A stretch of DNA of 64,000 bases from Clostridia bacterium (GTDB taxonomy: Bacteria; Bacillota; Clostridia; Christensenellales; Aristaeellaceae). The translations under genes and the position numbers were made by a program. Location: contig JAFPWH010000021.1 of NCBI GenBank assembly GCA_017395065.1, positions 1 through 64,000 of the forward strand, written 5' to 3'. Shown here piece after piece: positions 25,487-35,868 of the stretch. The notes under the pieces were generated by a model. The model was not told the DNA's origin. It saw nothing but the letters and a program-made list of their open reading frames with translations, and did no database searches. Each line of letters starts with the position of its first letter. The first letter of the stretch is position 1.

Positions 25487-25855
25487 TTAGAAGTTCAAGC
25501 CGCCCTCGCGAGCGCCAGCTGCCAGCTGAGCTACACGACCGGTGTAGATGTATCCGCCGCGATCGAACACGACTTCCTCGATGCCGTTGGCCTTGGCGCG
25601 CTCGGCGATGGTCTTACCCACGAGCTTGGCGGCGTTCTTCTTGTCCATATCGGCGATCTGAGCAGCGATGTCCTTTTCCACGGTGGAGGCTGCACAAAGA
25701 GTGTGGCCCTTGGTGTCATCGATGATCTGTGCGTAGATGTGCGCGTTGGAACGGAACACGCACAGGCGCGGACGCTCGGGCGTACCGCTGATCTTTTTGC
25801 GAACGCGCTCATGGCGTATCACGCGGATTTCGTTTCTATCCGTCTTTTTGAACAT
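25487..25855 (-). CDS. rplR: 50S ribosomal protein L18 (uL18)
   Basis: A 122-residue 5S rRNA-binding protein ([29 protein letters not shown] ... [28 protein letters not shown]). The family-typical C-terminus is complete. Confidence 0.97.
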   Translation of the reverse strand: MFKKTDRNEIRVIRHERVRKKISGTPERPRLCVFRSNAHIYAQIIDDTKGHTLCAASTVEKDIAAQIADMDKKNAAKLVGKTIAERAKANGIEEVVFDRGGYIYTGRVAQLAAGAREGGLNF

Positions 25856-25873
25856 TGCGATACCCTCCCTATA

Positions 25874-26416
25874 TTATTTCTTACCGCTCTTGCCTTCCTT
25901 GTGGCGTACGAACTCGCCCTCATAGCGGATACCTTTGCCATGATAGGGTTCGGGCTTACGGATGGCACGGATTTCGGCTGCGATTTCACCTACGACCTGC
26001 TTGTCGATGCCGGCGACAGTGATCTTGTTCGGAGTAGGCGTGGCGAAAGTTACGTTTTCGGGCGCCTTCACGATGACAGGATGGCTGAAACCGATGTTGA
26101 TGGTGAGCTGGGTGGGGTTGTCCGCCTGTGCGCGGTAACCTACGCCGACGAGCTCGAGGGACTTGGTGAAGCCGGTGGTTACGCCGGTCACCATGTTGTG
26201 GATCAGGGCTCGGTACAGGCCGTGCATTGCGCGGTTTTCCTTTTCATCGTTGGGTCGGCTGACCTTCAGTTCGCCGTTTTCGATGGAGATACCGATATTC
26301 TGATTCACGCTCTGGGACAACGTGCCTTTGGGACCTTTGACGGTCACGACGTTGTCTTCAACCTTTACGTCAACGCCCGCGGGTATTTTGACCGGGAGCT
26401 TTCCGATTCGTGACAT
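25874..26416 (-). CDS. rplF: 50S ribosomal protein L6 (uL6)
   Basis: A 180-residue protein with two related domains (MSRIGKLPVKIPAGVDVKV; YRALIHNMVTGVTTGF; conserved end PEPYHGKGIRYEGEFVRHKEGKSGKK). Confidence 0.97.
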   Translation of the reverse strand: MSRIGKLPVKIPAGVDVKVEDNVVTVKGPKGTLSQSVNQNIGISIENGELKVSRPNDEKENRAMHGLYRALIHNMVTGVTTGFTKSLELVGVGYRAQADNPTQLTINIGFSHPVIVKAPENVTFATPTPNKITVAGIDKQVVGEIAAEIRAIRKPEPYHGKGIRYEGEFVRHKEGKSGKK

Positions 26417-26435
26417 TTGAATACCTCCGTTATTA

Positions 26436-26834
26436 TTACCAGATATACGCGAGGACTTCGCCGCCGATGTTGCTTCTGCGGGCTTCCCTGTCTACCATGA
26501 GGCCCTTGGAAGTGGAGACGATGGCGATGCCCAGGCCGCCGAGTACCTTGGGGATCTCTTCGCTCTTGGCGTAGACGCGAAGGCCGGGCTTGGAGATGCG
26601 CTTTAAGCCCTTGATGACGGACTCTTTGCCTTCGGCATACTTCAGGCCGATCTTGATCTGGCCCTGCAGACCGTCGTCAACGAAATCAACGCTCTTGATG
26701 AAGCCTTCGTCCAGAAGGATCTGAGCGATGCTCTTTTTGATGTTGGAAGCGGGTACGATTACCTCGTCATGCTTGGCAATCAAACCGTTGCGGATCCTTG
26801 TGAGCATATCCGCGATGGGATCGTTTACGAGCAT
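26436..26834 (-). CDS. rpsH: 30S ribosomal protein S8 (uS8)
   Basis: A 132-residue protein ([18 protein letters not shown] ... [31 protein letters not shown]) with the conserved STSKG motif that contacts helix 21 of 16S rRNA. Confidence 0.97.
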   Translation of the reverse strand: MLVNDPIADMLTRIRNGLIAKHDEVIVPASNIKKSIAQILLDEGFIKSVDFVDDGLQGQIKIGLKYAEGKESVIKGLKRISKPGLRVYAKSEEIPKVLGGLGIAIVSTSKGLMVDREARRSNIGGEVLAYIW

Positions 26835-26852
26835 ATTTGAACCTCCTTCCGA

Positions 26853-27038
26853 TTACCAGCTGGCCTTTCTGACTCCGGGAATCTCACCCTTGTAGGCGAG
26901 GTTGCGGAAGCAGACGCGGCAGACTCCGTACTTGCGAAGCACGGCATGGGGACGGCCGCAGATACGGCAGCGGGTATATGCGCGGGTGGAGAACTTGGGT
27001 TCTCTGGCCTGCTTGATTTTAAGACTGGTCTTTGCCAC
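26853..27038 (-). CDS. rpsN: 30S ribosomal protein S14, zinc type (uS14)
   Basis: A 61-residue short S14 with CRICGRPH and CRVCF, the C-x-x-C pairs that bind zinc. This is the C+ type common in Gram-positive bacteria; no long zinc-free S14 is seen here. Confidence 0.97.
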   Translation of the reverse strand: MAKTSLKIKQAREPKFSTRAYTRCRICGRPHAVLRKYGVCRVCFRNLAYKGEIPGVRKASW

Positions 27039-27056
27039 GCTTATTTCCTCCTTGCA

Positions 27057-27596
27057 TTACGCCTGGAACGGCATGCCCAGCTGGGCCAGCAGTTCCTTCG
27101 CCTCTTCGTCAGTCTTGGCGGTGGTGACGAAGATCATTTCCATACCGCGGATCTTCTCTACCTTATCGTAATCGATTTCGGGGAAGATGAGCTGTTCACG
27201 TACGCCCAGGGCGTAATTTCCGCGCCCGTCAAAGGCTTTGCTGCTTACGCCGCGGAAGTCGCGCATACGGGGCAGTACGATGGAGATAAGCTTGTCAGCA
27301 AACTCATACATACGGTCGGAACGGAGGGTAACCTTCGCGCCTACATTCATGCCGGCACGCACTTTGAAGTTCGCGATGGACTTCTTGGCCTTGGTCACCA
27401 GGGGCTTCTGGCCGGAGATGGTCGCCAGCTCGTTTACGGCAACTTCGAGGGATTTGGCGTTGTCCTTGCAATCGCCAAGGCCCATGTTGATGACGATCTT
27501 TTCGAGCTTGGGAACTTCCATTACGTTCTTGTAGCCGAACTTCTGCGTCAAGGCAGGAATGACTTCATTGCGATACTTTTCTTGCAGTCTGGTCAT
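27057..27596 (-). CDS. rplE: 50S ribosomal protein L5 (uL5)
   Basis: A 179-residue 5S rRNA-binding protein ([54 protein letters not shown]) of normal length. Confidence 0.97.
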   Translation of the reverse strand: MTRLQEKYRNEVIPALTQKFGYKNVMEVPKLEKIVINMGLGDCKDNAKSLEVAVNELATISGQKPLVTKAKKSIANFKVRAGMNVGAKVTLRSDRMYEFADKLISIVLPRMRDFRGVSSKAFDGRGNYALGVREQLIFPEIDYDKVEKIRGMEMIFVTTAKTDEEAKELLAQLGMPFQA

Positions 27597-27613
27597 TTGT
27601 TATTCCTCCTCAA

Positions 27614-27952
27614 TCACTTGATGGTCGCGCCGCACTTCTTGCACACGCGGACCTTCTCGGGCTTCTTGCCTTCGGCGGTAATGAACTTATGCGCCAGACG
27701 GGTAGCCTTTTTGCAAGAGGGGCAAACGAGCATGACCTTGCAGGCAGGGATGGCAGCTTCCTTTTCGATGATGCCGCCGGGGATGCCCTGGCCGCGCGCC
27801 TTCTGATGCTTCTTTACCATGGCCACGCCTTCAACGACGATCTTGCCGGTGGAGGGGAAGGCCTTCTGGATCTTGCCCTGCTTGCCTTTGTCTTTACCGG
27901 AGATCACGACTACGGTATCACCGGACTTTACGCCGAGTTTATTGAGTGCCAT
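27614..27952 (-). CDS. rplX: 50S ribosomal protein L24 (uL24)
   Basis: A 112-residue assembly-initiator protein with an N-terminal KOW motif ([20 protein letters not shown]). The C-terminal part has CPSC and CKKC pairs, so this copy probably binds zinc, unlike the Cys-free form found in Bacillus. Confidence 0.96.
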   Translation of the reverse strand: MALNKLGVKSGDTVVVISGKDKGKQGKIQKAFPSTGKIVVEGVAMVKKHQKARGQGIPGGIIEKEAAIPACKVMLVCPSCKKATRLAHKFITAEGKKPEKVRVCKKCGATIK

Positions 27953-27967
27953 ATCGTAAACCTCCTT

Positions 27968-28336
27968 TTACAGTACTTCGGGAGCGAGCGAAACGATCTT
28001 CATGTAATCCTTTTCGCGGAGCTCTCTGGCCACGGGCCCGAAAATGCGGGTGCCCTTGGGCTGCTTTTGTGCGTCGATGATTACCGCAGCGTTGTCGTCG
28101 AAACGGATATAGCTTCCGTCGGGACGGCGATACTGCTTCTTGGTGCGGACGATAACGGCCTTGACCACTTCGCCCTTTTTGATGGCTCCACCGGGTTGCG
28201 CGCTTTTTACGGAGGCGACGATGACATCGCCCACGCTGCCGCTCTGACGGAAAGAGCCGCCCAGTACGCGGAAGCACATGATTTCTTTCGCGCCACTGTT
28301 ATCTGCAACCTTTAATCTGGTTTGCGGCTGAATCAT
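27968..28336 (-). CDS. rplN: 50S ribosomal protein L14 (uL14)
   Basis: A 122-residue protein ([20 protein letters not shown] ... [19 protein letters not shown]), full length, with the conserved DNSGA opening. Confidence 0.97.
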   Translation of the reverse strand: MIQPQTRLKVADNSGAKEIMCFRVLGGSFRQSGSVGDVIVASVKSAQPGGAIKKGEVVKAVIVRTKKQYRRPDGSYIRFDDNAAVIIDAQKQPKGTRIFGPVARELREKDYMKIVSLAPEVL

Positions 28337-28354
28337 TGTGGTTTCCTCCTGCTC

Positions 28355-28615
28355 TTACTTCGCCTTTTCGACGATCTCTACCAGTCTCCAGTGCTTTTCC
28401 TTGGAAAGGGGCCTGGTCTCCATCACGCGCACGGTGTCGCCGATGCCGCACTCATTGTTCTCGTCGTGAGCCTTGAGCTTGGTCGTGCGGTTCATGATCT
28501 TGCCATACAGCGGATGCTTTACACGGGTGCGGATCGCGACTACGATGGTCTTGTCCATCTTATCGGATACGACTACGCCGACGCGCTCTTTGCGCATACC
28601 TCTCTGCTCGGACAT
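28355..28615 (-). CDS. rpsQ: 30S ribosomal protein S17 (uS17)
   Basis: An 86-residue OB-fold protein ([21 protein letters not shown] ... [21 protein letters not shown]). The ATG at 28615 follows TGGAGGAG; an ATG five codons upstream forms part of that ribosome site and overlaps rpmC, so it is not used. Confidence 0.96.
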   Translation of the reverse strand: MSEQRGMRKERVGVVVSDKMDKTIVVAIRTRVKHPLYGKIMNRTTKLKAHDENNECGIGDTVRVMETRPLSKEKHWRLVEIVEKAK

Positions 28616-28629
28616 TTTACTCTCCTCCA

Positions 28630-28833
28630 TTAGTTCTTCACACCACGCTGGGTAAGAACGGTCTTGATGCGAGCGATGTCCTTTTTGCAGGCACGTACCG
28701 CTGCATTGTTCTGAAGCTGACCGGTAGCCAGCTGGAAGCGCAGGTTGAACAGTTCGCTCTTCTTGTTTTTGAGTTCGGTGTCGAGCTCCTGAGTGGTCAT
28801 ATCTTTAAGAGTATTCAAAATGCTGTTTTTCAT
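28630..28833 (-). CDS. rpmC: 50S ribosomal protein L29 (uL29)
   Basis: A 67-residue helical hairpin ([32 protein letters not shown]). Its ATG overlaps the TGA of rplP (ATGA), so the two are translationally coupled. Confidence 0.96.
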   Translation of the reverse strand: MKNSILNTLKDMTTQELDTELKNKKSELFNLRFQLATGQLQNNAAVRACKKDIARIKTVLTQRGVKN

Positions 28834-29276
28834 TGCTCTTCACCACCCGCCTGAGTTGCCTTATCAAAATCCTTTTTGGTGACAATCTTGGTCTTTATGG
28901 GAAGCTTGTGGCCGGCAAGGCGCAGGGCTTCCTTCGCTACGGATTCGTCGATGCCCGCCATCTCGAACAGTACGCGGCCGGGCTTGACTACCGCTACCCA
29001 ATACTCGGGAGCGCCTTTACCGGAACCCATTCGGGTCTCGGCGGGCTTCGCCGTTACGGGCTTGTCGGGGAAAATCTTGATCCAGACGTTACCGCCGCGC
29101 TTCGTTGTACGCGTCATGGACTGACGGGCGGCCTCGATCTGATTGGAGGTGATCCAGCCGGGCTGAAGCGCCACGAGGCCGTAGTCACCGTATGCAAGGA
29201 AATTGCCGCGCTGGGCCTTTCCCTTCATGCGACCGCGCTGCTGCTTGCGGTGCATAACTCTCTTGGGCATCAGCAT
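28830..29276 (-). CDS. rplP: 50S ribosomal protein L16 (uL16)
   Basis: A 148-residue protein ([24 protein letters not shown] ... [21 protein letters not shown]). The GGAGGG for this start is inside the last codons of rpsC. The MLMPKR opening is usual for the family. Confidence 0.97.
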   Translation of the reverse strand: MLMPKRVMHRKQQRGRMKGKAQRGNFLAYGDYGLVALQPGWITSNQIEAARQSMTRTTKRGGNVWIKIFPDKPVTAKPAETRMGSGKGAPEYWVAVVKPGRVLFEMAGIDESVAKEALRLAGHKLPIKTKIVTKKDFDKATQAGGEEQ

Positions 29277-29279
29277 TGC

Positions 29280-30068
29280 TTATTTCCCTCCTTCTCTGGG
29301 CTGTTGGTTGTCGCGGGGACGTCTGTCTTCGCGGTTGAAGTTTCTTCTGTCGCGCCTGTCGCCGCGCTCGTTGCCTGTGGCCTTGATGGACCTGGGCGCG
29401 TAGCCCTTGCCAAGGAACTGGCCCTTGTAGATCCAAACCTTCACGCCGATGCGGCCGTAGGTGGTGTGCGCCTCGCAGAAGCCGTAATCGATGTTGGCTC
29501 TCAGGGTCTGCAGCGGGATGCTGCCCTCGTGATAGCCTTCGCTGCGGGCGATGTCCGCGCCGCCGAGACGGCCTGCCACGCTGGTCTTGATACCCTTGGC
29601 GCCTGCCTTGAGCGCGTGCTGAAGCGCTTGCTTCATGGCTCTGCGGAAGGATACGCGCTTTTCGATCTGCTGGGCGATGTTTTCGGCGACCAGCTGCGCG
29701 TCGCACTCGGGGTTCTTGACTTCAAGGATGTTCAGGTTGATGTTCTGCGTGCCGGTGCGCTTGGCGATCAGGTTCTTGAGCTCTTCCACGCCTGCGCCGC
29801 CCTGGCCGATGACGATACCGGGCTTGGCGACCCAGATGCTGATGTCGAGCTTGTCGCCCGCGCGGGCGATGTCGATGTGGCTGATGCCGGCTTCGTACAG
29901 CTTTACCTTACCCTTTGCGGTGAGCTCGCACTCGTTTTTGAGCCAATTGCGAAGATCGTAGTCCAGGATAAGATTCTTTGAAAAATCCTTCTTGCCCGCA
30001 TACCATTTGGTGCTCCAGTCCATGATGACACCAACGCGCGCGCCGTGGGGATTAACTTTCTGACCCAT
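29280..30068 (-). CDS. rpsC: 30S ribosomal protein S3 (uS3)
   Basis: A 262-residue protein with a KH domain ([22 protein letters not shown]) and the C-terminal S3 domain ([31 protein letters not shown]). A basic, Arg/Gln-rich tail of about 45 residues ([19 protein letters not shown]) makes it longer than the Bacillus protein. Confidence 0.97.
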   Translation of the reverse strand: MGQKVNPHGARVGVIMDWSTKWYAGKKDFSKNLILDYDLRNWLKNECELTAKGKVKLYEAGISHIDIARAGDKLDISIWVAKPGIVIGQGGAGVEELKNLIAKRTGTQNINLNILEVKNPECDAQLVAENIAQQIEKRVSFRRAMKQALQHALKAGAKGIKTSVAGRLGGADIARSEGYHEGSIPLQTLRANIDYGFCEAHTTYGRIGVKVWIYKGQFLGKGYAPRSIKATGNERGDRRDRRNFNREDRRPRDNQQPREGGK

Positions 30069-30081
30069 TCTGTTTCCTCCC

Positions 30082-30465
30082 TTATTTCTGGTCGAGCACG
30101 ACGGTAATGTGACTGGTTCTCTTGAGAATCATGTCAGCGCGGCCGTGGGAACGAGGCCAATAGCGCTTGAAAGTCGGGCCCTGATTTGCGTAGATTTCCG
30201 CGACGTAGAGCTGATCGCGGCTCATGCTGAGATTGTTCTCGCCGTTGGCGATGGCGCTTTCCAGAAGCTTTTTGACTACGGGAGCGGCGCTCTTGGGAGT
30301 AAACTCAAGGATGGCCAGTGCGTCGTCTACCTTCTTGCCGCGGATAAGGTCGATGACGATTTTGACCTTGCGGGAAGAAATGCGCACGTTCTTCACGGTG
30401 GCATGCGGCCGGTTGTCACGCTTTTCCTGACGCGCAGCTGCTTTTTCTTTGATTCGAGTTGCCAT
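30082..30465 (-). CDS. rplV: 50S ribosomal protein L22 (uL22)
   Basis: A 127-residue protein with [24 protein letters not shown] and the tunnel-lining hairpin region ([29 protein letters not shown]). An N-terminal basic extension of about 20 residues precedes the core. Confidence 0.97.
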   Translation of the reverse strand: MATRIKEKAAARQEKRDNRPHATVKNVRISSRKVKIVIDLIRGKKVDDALAILEFTPKSAAPVVKKLLESAIANGENNLSMSRDQLYVAEIYANQGPTFKRYWPRSHGRADMILKRTSHITVVLDQK

Positions 30466-30483
30466 TCGTCTATCTCCTTTCCG

Positions 30484-30762
30484 TTATTTTTTTGCGGAAG
30501 ACTTCTCGCCGGCGTGGCCCCTGAAGGTCCTCGTGGGGGCGAACTCGCCTAACTTGTGACCGACCATATCTTCGGTGATGTATACCGGTACGTGCTTTCT
30601 GCCGTCGTGGATGGCAATGGTGTGACCGATGAAATCAGGGAAGATCGTAGAGGAACGGGACCAGGTCTTCAGTACCTTTTTCTCGCCCGTCTTATTCATA
30701 TCCTGAACGCGCTTAAGCAGCTTTTCCTGAATAAACGGTCCTTTTTTAACGGATCTGCTCAT
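30484..30762 (-). CDS. rpsS: 30S ribosomal protein S19 (uS19)
   Basis: A 92-residue protein ([19 protein letters not shown] ... [41 protein letters not shown]). Confidence 0.97.
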   Translation of the reverse strand: MSRSVKKGPFIQEKLLKRVQDMNKTGEKKVLKTWSRSSTIFPDFIGHTIAIHDGRKHVPVYITEDMVGHKLGEFAPTRTFRGHAGEKSSAKK

Positions 30763-30786
30763 TGTTCGTTTTGCCTCCTTTGCCGC

Positions 30787-31620
30787 TTACTTCTTGCCGG
30801 CTCTCTTGACGATCATCTTGTCGGAATACTTGCGATGCTTACGGGTCTTGACGCCCTGCGTCTTTTTGCCCCAAGGAGACATAGGAGCGGGCATACCTAC
30901 GGGAGAACGGCCTTCGCCGCCGCCGTGGGGGTGATCAACGGGGTTCATTACGACGCCGCGGACGGTGGGACGGATGCCCATGTGACGCTTGCGGCCGGCC
31001 TTGCCGATGCGCACGTTCTCGTGCTCGTTGTTGCCGACTTCGCCGATGGTGGCGCGGGCGTTGATGGATACCTTGCGCACTTCGCCGCTGGGCAGACGGA
31101 CCTGGGCGTAATCGCCTTCCTTGGCCATGACCTGCGCGGAGGTGCCGGCGGAACGGACCATCTGGCCGCCCCTGCCGACCTTGATCTCTACGTTGTGGAT
31201 CAGGGTGCCCAGGGGGATGTTGCTAAGAGGCAGGCAGTTGCCGGGCTTGATGTCGGCCTGCGCGCCGCTCATTACGGTGTCGCCTACGTTCAGGCCGAGG
31301 GGCGCGAGGATGTATCTCTTTTCGCCGTCGGCGTAGAACAGAAGGGCGATGAAGCAGGTGCGGTTGGGATCGTATTCGATGGCAGCAACCTTCGCAGGGA
31401 TGTTGTCCTTGTTGCGCCTGAAGTCGATGATGCGGTACTTGCGCCTTTCGCCGCCGCCCTGATGGCGAACGGTGATCTTGCCCTGGTTGTTGCGGCCCGC
31501 CCTTTTGCGAAGGTCAGTCACCAAAGAGCGCTCGGGCTCCTTCTTGGTGATCTCGTCGAAGGTCAGAACCGACATGAAGCGCCTTGCAGGCGAGGTCGGC
31601 TTGTAAACTCGAATTGCCAT
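30787..31620 (-). CDS. rplB: 50S ribosomal protein L2 (uL2)
   Basis: A 277-residue protein needed for subunit association and the peptidyl-transferase centre. The conserved [20 protein letters not shown] loop with the functional His is intact. Confidence 0.98.
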   Translation of the reverse strand: MAIRVYKPTSPARRFMSVLTFDEITKKEPERSLVTDLRKRAGRNNQGKITVRHQGGGERRKYRIIDFRRNKDNIPAKVAAIEYDPNRTCFIALLFYADGEKRYILAPLGLNVGDTVMSGAQADIKPGNCLPLSNIPLGTLIHNVEIKVGRGGQMVRSAGTSAQVMAKEGDYAQVRLPSGEVRKVSINARATIGEVGNNEHENVRIGKAGRKRHMGIRPTVRGVVMNPVDHPHGGGEGRSPVGMPAPMSPWGKKTQGVKTRKHRKYSDKMIVKRAGKK

Positions 31621-31635
31621 TTGCTTTCCTCCCTT

Positions 31636-31932
31636 TTACTGCGCCATGCCTTCGAAGAACTCGATAGGCTTTGAATCACTCTTGAGAGTGACGTAGGCTT
31701 TTTTGATTTCGGGTGTCCTGCCCTGGGTGCGGCCCTGACGGCGGATCTTGCCGATGGTGCGCAGGGTGTTGACGGAGTCGACCTTCACGCCGAAAATTTT
31801 CTCGACCGCTTCTTTGATCTCGGTCTTGTTGGCGGTCTTGTCTACCACGAAGACGTATTTCTTGTCGGCGATGGTAGCGTAGCTTTTTTCGGTGAGCACG
31901 GGGCGAATGATGATGTCGTATACGCTCTTCAT
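31636..31932 (-). CDS. rplW: 50S ribosomal protein L23 (uL23)
   Basis: A 98-residue protein (DIIIRPVLTEKSYATIADKKYVFVVDKTANKTEIK) at the tunnel exit, docking site for trigger factor and SRP. Its ATG shares one base with the rplD stop (TAATG). Confidence 0.96.
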   Translation of the reverse strand: MKSVYDIIIRPVLTEKSYATIADKKYVFVVDKTANKTEIKEAVEKIFGVKVDSVNTLRTIGKIRRQGRTQGRTPEIKKAYVTLKSDSKPIEFFEGMAQ

Positions 31933-32594
31933 TATTCATTTACCTCCGTTTCGGTTTCGTCGATGTACTGGTCGTTATACATTTCTTCGATGAGGCCGAC
32001 GGCTTCCTTGGTCACGATGAAGGATGTATACTTGAGAATGTCTACAACGTTCAGCATGCCGGTGTGGCTTACCTGTACGCCGGGGATGTTGGCGGCGGCG
32101 CGCAGCACGTTTTCGTCGGAAGCGGCGGTCACGATCATGGCCTTCTTGGCAGCGCCCAGGTCCTTGAGCATCTTGACGATGATCTTGGTCTTGGCTTCGG
32201 TGAGGTTGAGCTGATCCAGAAGGATGATCTCGTTTTCGGCGCACTTGCAGCTGAGCGCGCTCTTCATCGCCAGGCGGCGGACTTTGCGGGGCACGCTGAT
32301 CCTGTAGGAGCGGGGCTTGACCGCAAACACCATACCGCCGTGGGTGAACTGGGGAGCTCTGCGGCCATGGTGACGCGCGTTACCGGTGCCCTTCTGGCGA
32401 TAGATCTTTCTGCCGCCGCCGCGCACTTCGGTGCGGGTCAGGGCGGACTGCGTGCCCTGGCGCTGAGCGTTCAGAATCGCCTTGGACACCATATGCATTG
32501 CGCTGACATTGATCTCGGCGCCGAATACGTCTTCATTGAGCTCGTAGGTGCCGACCGTCTGGCCCTGCATATTTTTTACATTAATACTTGGCAT
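31932..32594 (-). CDS. rplD: 50S ribosomal protein L4 (uL4)
   Basis: A 220-residue protein with the extended tunnel loop (RGGGRKIYRQKGTGNARHHGRRAPQ is the conserved region, seen here at about residues 60-85). In other bacteria L4 can repress its own operon; whether it does here is not shown by sequence. Confidence 0.97.
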   Translation of the reverse strand: MPSINVKNMQGQTVGTYELNEDVFGAEINVSAMHMVSKAILNAQRQGTQSALTRTEVRGGGRKIYRQKGTGNARHHGRRAPQFTHGGMVFAVKPRSYRISVPRKVRRLAMKSALSCKCAENEIILLDQLNLTEAKTKIIVKMLKDLGAAKKAMIVTAASDENVLRAAANIPGVQVSHTGMLNVVDILKYTSFIVTKEAVGLIEEMYNDQYIDETETEVNE

Positions 32595-32618
32595 TTATGC
32601 GTCCTCCTTCCGGTGTGA

Positions 32619-33260
32619 TCAGGCCTTGATGGAATCGCGGATGACCAGCAGGCTCTCGTTGGCTCCGGGCAGAGCGCCCTTGATGAGCAACAGGTTCCTT
32701 TCGGCGTCCACCGAAACCACTTCCAGGTTCTGCACGGTCACCTTTTCGTTGCCGTACTGACCTGACATGTGCTTGCCCTTGAATACGCGGGAAGGATCTG
32801 AGTTAGCGCTTAAGGAGCCTACGCCGCGATGATACTTGGAGCCGTGCGCCATGGGGCCGGTGTGCTGATTCCATCTCTGGATGGCGCCGGTGAAGCCGTG
32901 GCCTTTGCTGATGCCGGAAACATCTACTTTATCGCCCTGGGCGAACTGGTCAGCCTTGAGGACCGTGCCTACGCTGTAGGCGGAGATGTCGTCAAAGCGG
33001 AATTCGCGCAGGTAACGGGTTGCGGGCACGTTCGCTTTTGCGAAATGGCCGAGCTCGGGCTTGGTCTTCAGTTTCTGAGCGCGCTTTTCGCTGAGCTCTC
33101 CGAAACCGACCTGAACCGCCTCATAGCCGTCGGTTTCGACCGTCTTCACCTGGGTTACGGTGCAGGGGCCAGCTTCGACGACCGTGACCGGGACGAGACG
33201 ACCATCCGGAAGGAAGATCTGGGTCATGCCGATCTTTTTGCCGAGAATTGCCTTCTTCAT
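32619..33260 (-). CDS. rplC: 50S ribosomal protein L3 (uL3)
   Basis: A 213-residue protein ([56 protein letters not shown] with the methylatable Gln region), complete. Confidence 0.97.
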   Translation of the reverse strand: MKKAILGKKIGMTQIFLPDGRLVPVTVVEAGPCTVTQVKTVETDGYEAVQVGFGELSEKRAQKLKTKPELGHFAKANVPATRYLREFRFDDISAYSVGTVLKADQFAQGDKVDVSGISKGHGFTGAIQRWNQHTGPMAHGSKYHRGVGSLSANSDPSRVFKGKHMSGQYGNEKVTVQNLEVVSVDAERNLLLIKGALPGANESLLVIRDSIKA

Positions 33261-33281
33261 TAGTGGTTCCTCCTGATTGGA

Positions 33282-33590
33282 TTACAGTTTGATTTCGATC
33301 TCGACACCCGCGGGAAGATCGAGCTTGGTAAGGGCTTCGATGGTCTTGGGTGTGGGCTGAAGGATGTCGATCAAGCGCTTGTGGGTGCGCTGCTCGAACT
33401 GCTCGCGGCTGTCCTTGTGCTTGTGGGGGCTGCGCAGGATGGTGATGATCTCCTTTTCCGTGGGCAGCGGGATGGGGCCGCTTACTCTGGAGCCGTTGCG
33501 CTTTGCGGTTTCAACGATGCGCGCTGCGCTCTGGTCGATCAGAGAGTGTTCGTAAGCCTTCAGCTTGATGCGGATCTTCTGGCTTGCCAT
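33282..33590 (-). CDS. rpsJ: 30S ribosomal protein S10 (uS10)
   Basis: A 102-residue protein ([29 protein letters not shown] ... [35 protein letters not shown]). First gene of the operon. The ATG at 33590 follows AAGGAGG; the frame extends 11 codons upstream without a ribosome site. Confidence 0.97.
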   Translation of the reverse strand: MASQKIRIKLKAYEHSLIDQSAARIVETAKRNGSRVSGPIPLPTEKEIITILRSPHKHKDSREQFEQRTHKRLIDILQPTPKTIEALTKLDLPAGVEIEIKL

Positions 33591-33808
33591 GTTTGGGTTT
33601 CCTCCTTGTTGAGACTCATGCACACGCTGCCGGGCGTGCCCTAATTATTTTTTTATTCGACGGCGCATGAGCCGTCGCCCGATTGTCGGACTGGTCCCCG
33701 GAAATTCCCGGCCCTGCGGCCGCAACCTCCCGGTTCATCCCTCATTCGCAGTGGCTTTCAAAAACCATACCCGCCGGCAGACGGGCATAATTCACCCACA
33801 CGCGAACA
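33591..33808 (-). promoter_or_regulatory. Long 5' leader of the S10-spc operon
   Basis: About 215 transcribed bases lie between the promoter and rpsJ. They hold several hairpins: CGACGGC/GCCGTCG near 33660-33680, CCCG/CGGG near 33770-33787, and CACGC/GCGTG near 33625-33640. None is followed by a U-run in the direction of the operon. Such a leader is suited to autogenous control by a ribosomal protein, but no known L4 target can be named from sequence alone. Confidence 0.45.
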
Positions 33809-33813
33809 TTTGA

Positions 33814-33842
33814 ATTATACCGTATGCCCGCTTCTTTCTCAA
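33814..33842 (-). promoter_or_regulatory. Sigma-A promoter of the S10-spc operon
   Basis: On minus TTGAGA (33842-33837), 17-base spacer, TATAAT (33819-33814). It is divergent from the beta-glucuronidase promoter. Confidence 0.85.
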
Positions 33843-33891
33843 GTTATTTTTCGGTTATATACGTTAATTGAGCGTTATTTCCGGGAAGCTG

Positions 33892-33920
33892 TTGAAATCC
33901 GGGCATTCTATCTTTATAAT
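33892..33920 (+). promoter_or_regulatory. Sigma-A promoter of the beta-glucuronidase gene
   Basis: TTGAAA (33892-33897), 17-base spacer, TATAAT (33915-33920), 55 bases before the ATG. GTTGAA (33891-33896) and TTCAAC (33950-33955) form a wide inverted pair around it that could be a repressor site. Confidence 0.75.
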
Positions 33921-33975
33921 ATGATACAGAAACTACCGTCGGAACTGTATTCAACCGGAAAGAGGAGGTCGTCTC

Positions 33976-35778
33976 ATGGGCATCTACACGGAATTGTATC
34001 CCGTAAGCAACGAATTCAGACACGCGGAATCGCTGGACGGTCTTTGGCGCTTTCGCTTCGACCCGGAAGGAGAAGGCGAAAAGCGAGGCTGGGCCGATAA
34101 GGGCCTGCCCGAAGCGCTGTCCATGCCCGTTCCTTCCAGCTTTGCCGATCTGTTCACCGACGCGGCGAAAAGGGATTACTGCGGCGATTTCTGGTACGAA
34201 GCCGAATTCTATCTGAAAGAAGTCGACGAAAGCAGGCGCCGCTTCCTGCGCTTCGGAAGCGTGACGCACACGTGCCGGGTGTTCGTAAACGGCAAGGAAT
34301 GCGCCTCCCACGTGGGCGGGTTTTTGCCCGTCGTCGCCGAGATCACGGGCGCCGTCGTCCCGGGGCGCAACGTACTCGTCGTGAAGGTAAACAACGAGCT
34401 CAGCGAAACCAACATTCCCTGCGGCACCACCGTGCGCAGGTCGGACGGAACGAAGCGCGCGATGGGCTATTTCGATTTCTTCAATTATTCCGGCATCCAG
34501 CGCAGCGTGTACCTTATGGAACTGCCCCGGGAAGCCATATACGATTACGAGCTCAGCTACCGCCTGGACGGGAAGGACGCCTATGTCGATTACGCCGTCA
34601 TGGCGGACGGCGACGCGGACGTGAAAATCACGTTCAAAGACGCAGAAGGCAATGTCGCCGCGAGTGCCTCTGGCAGAAGCGGCACGCTGTTCATCCCCTG
34701 CGCGCATCTTTGGAAGGTGCGCAGCGCCTACCTTTACGACGTGGTAATCGAGCTCGTTCGCGAAGGAAAGACGGTCGACCGCTACCAAGCGAAGGCCGGC
34801 GTGCGCACGGTGGAGATAAGCGGTGAAAACATACTGATCAACGGCGAAAAGACCTATCTGAAGGGCTTCAGCAAGCACGAGGACGCGGACATCGTCGGCC
34901 GCGGCTTCAGCTATCCCGTGCTCAAGCGCGACTTCGAGTGCCTCAAATGGATGGGCGCCAACTGCTTCCGCACGAGCCACTACCCCTATTCGGACGAGTG
35001 GTACCGCATGGCGGATGAGGAAGGCTTCCTCGTCATCGACGAAGTGCCTGCCGTGGGCATGATGCGCTCGATCGCCAATTTCCTTGCGGCAGGCCGCGGC
35101 GAGGCGAAGGGCTTTTTTGCGGACTGTCCGGATACGGCGCTGCTTAGCAAAAACCACGCGTCCGCGCTGAGCGAGATGATCGCCCGCGACAAAAACCATC
35201 CGTCCGTCATCGCCTGGAGCGTCTTCAACGAGGCGGAGACGACCAGTGAGGAGGCCGAGCGCTACTTTGCGCCGCTGTTTGCCCGGGCGCGTGAGCTCGA
35301 CCCGCAAAAGCGCCCCGTGACCGGCGTGCTGGAGTCGAGCTCCTCCCCCAAGCGCTGCCGCGTCAACAAGATGATGGATTTCATCTGCCTCAACCGCTAT
35401 TACGGCTGGTACATCTGCGGAGGCGAATTGAAAGAGGCCGAGAACCTGTTCCGCAGCGAAATGGACGCGTGGCAGGCGCTCGACTTGAAAAAACCGTTCG
35501 TATTCACGGAATTCGGCACCGACACGCTGGATTCGCTCCACAAGCTCCCGGGCGTCATGTGGAGCCAGGAATACCAGCAGGAGTACATGCTGATGCATTT
35601 CGACGTGTTCGACAGCTACCCAATGATCCAAGGCGAGCTCGTCTGGAACTTCGCAGATTTCCAGACGGGACAGGGCATCATGCGCGTAAACGGCAACAAA
35701 AAGGGCCTCTTTACGCGCCAGCGCCAGCCCAAGGCCGCCGCCTACACGATGCGTGACAGATGGCTCAGGCAGAAATGA
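33976..35778 (+). CDS. uidA: Beta-glucuronidase, glycoside hydrolase family 2
   Basis: A 600-residue GH2 enzyme that releases glucuronic acid from beta-glucuronides. The order is sugar-binding domain (1-180), Ig-like domain (180-280) and TIM barrel (280-600). The acid/base Glu is E419 (AWSVFNEAET) and the nucleophile E512 (FTEFGTDT). The glucuronic-acid-recognising N-x-K is N574/K576 in VNGNKKGLFTRQRQPKAAAY, which separates it from beta-galactosidases. The stretch between DEVPAVG and ARDKNHPS is as long as in the E. coli enzyme, as in the Loop-1 type able to process drug glucuronides (inference). No signal peptide is present, so it is cytoplasmic and needs imported substrate; an ABC importer is convergent downstream. 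RBS is AGGAGG. Confidence 0.95.
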   Translation: MGIYTELYPVSNEFRHAESLDGLWRFRFDPEGEGEKRGWADKGLPEALSMPVPSSFADLFTDAAKRDYCGDFWYEAEFYLKEVDESRRRFLRFGSVTHTCRVFVNGKECASHVGGFLPVVAEITGAVVPGRNVLVVKVNNELSETNIPCGTTVRRSDGTKRAMGYFDFFNYSGIQRSVYLMELPREAIYDYELSYRLDGKDAYVDYAVMADGDADVKITFKDAEGNVAASASGRSGTLFIPCAHLWKVRSAYLYDVVIELVREGKTVDRYQAKAGVRTVEISGENILINGEKTYLKGFSKHEDADIVGRGFSYPVLKRDFECLKWMGANCFRTSHYPYSDEWYRMADEEGFLVIDEVPAVGMMRSIANFLAAGRGEAKGFFADCPDTALLSKNHASALSEMIARDKNHPSVIAWSVFNEAETTSEEAERYFAPLFARARELDPQKRPVTGVLESSSSPKRCRVNKMMDFICLNRYYGWYICGGELKEAENLFRSEMDAWQALDLKKPFVFTEFGTDTLDSLHKLPGVMWSQEYQQEYMLMHFDVFDSYPMIQGELVWNFADFQTGQGIMRVNGNKKGLFTRQRQPKAAAYTMRDRWLRQK

Positions 35779-35812
35779 GTCGGTTATAAAACAAGCCTTG
35801 CACAGGGCTGCA

Positions 35813-35855
35813 AAAGAAAGAGGAAGGCGTTCCGCCCTCCCCTTTCTTTTTCTTC
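35813..35855. terminator. Bidirectional terminator between uidA and the ABC operon
   Basis: A GAAAGAGGAAGGCG arm pairs with CGCCCTCCCCTTTC (small bulges), followed by TTTTTCTT on plus. Both convergent units can end here. Confidence 0.65.
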
Positions 35856-35868
35856 CGAAGGTTGTCGT

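Noticed and set aside
24969-25487. Longer N-termini for rpsE, rpsQ, rpsJ, adk, rnj and thiT
   Set aside because: In each case the upstream in-frame ATG overlaps a Shine-Dalgarno, a riboswitch or the preceding gene, and family length supports the internal start.
33655-33685. GC hairpin next to a T-run upstream of rpsJ, considered as a terminator
   Set aside because: The T-run lies on the wrong side: on the operon strand the stem is followed by A residues. It is kept only as part of the leader.
33976-35778. Beta-galactosidase as an alternative call for the GH2 gene
   Set aside because: The N-x-K motif, the MWSQEYQ...VWNFADF end and the Y-Y-G-W-Y motif are those of beta-glucuronidases.
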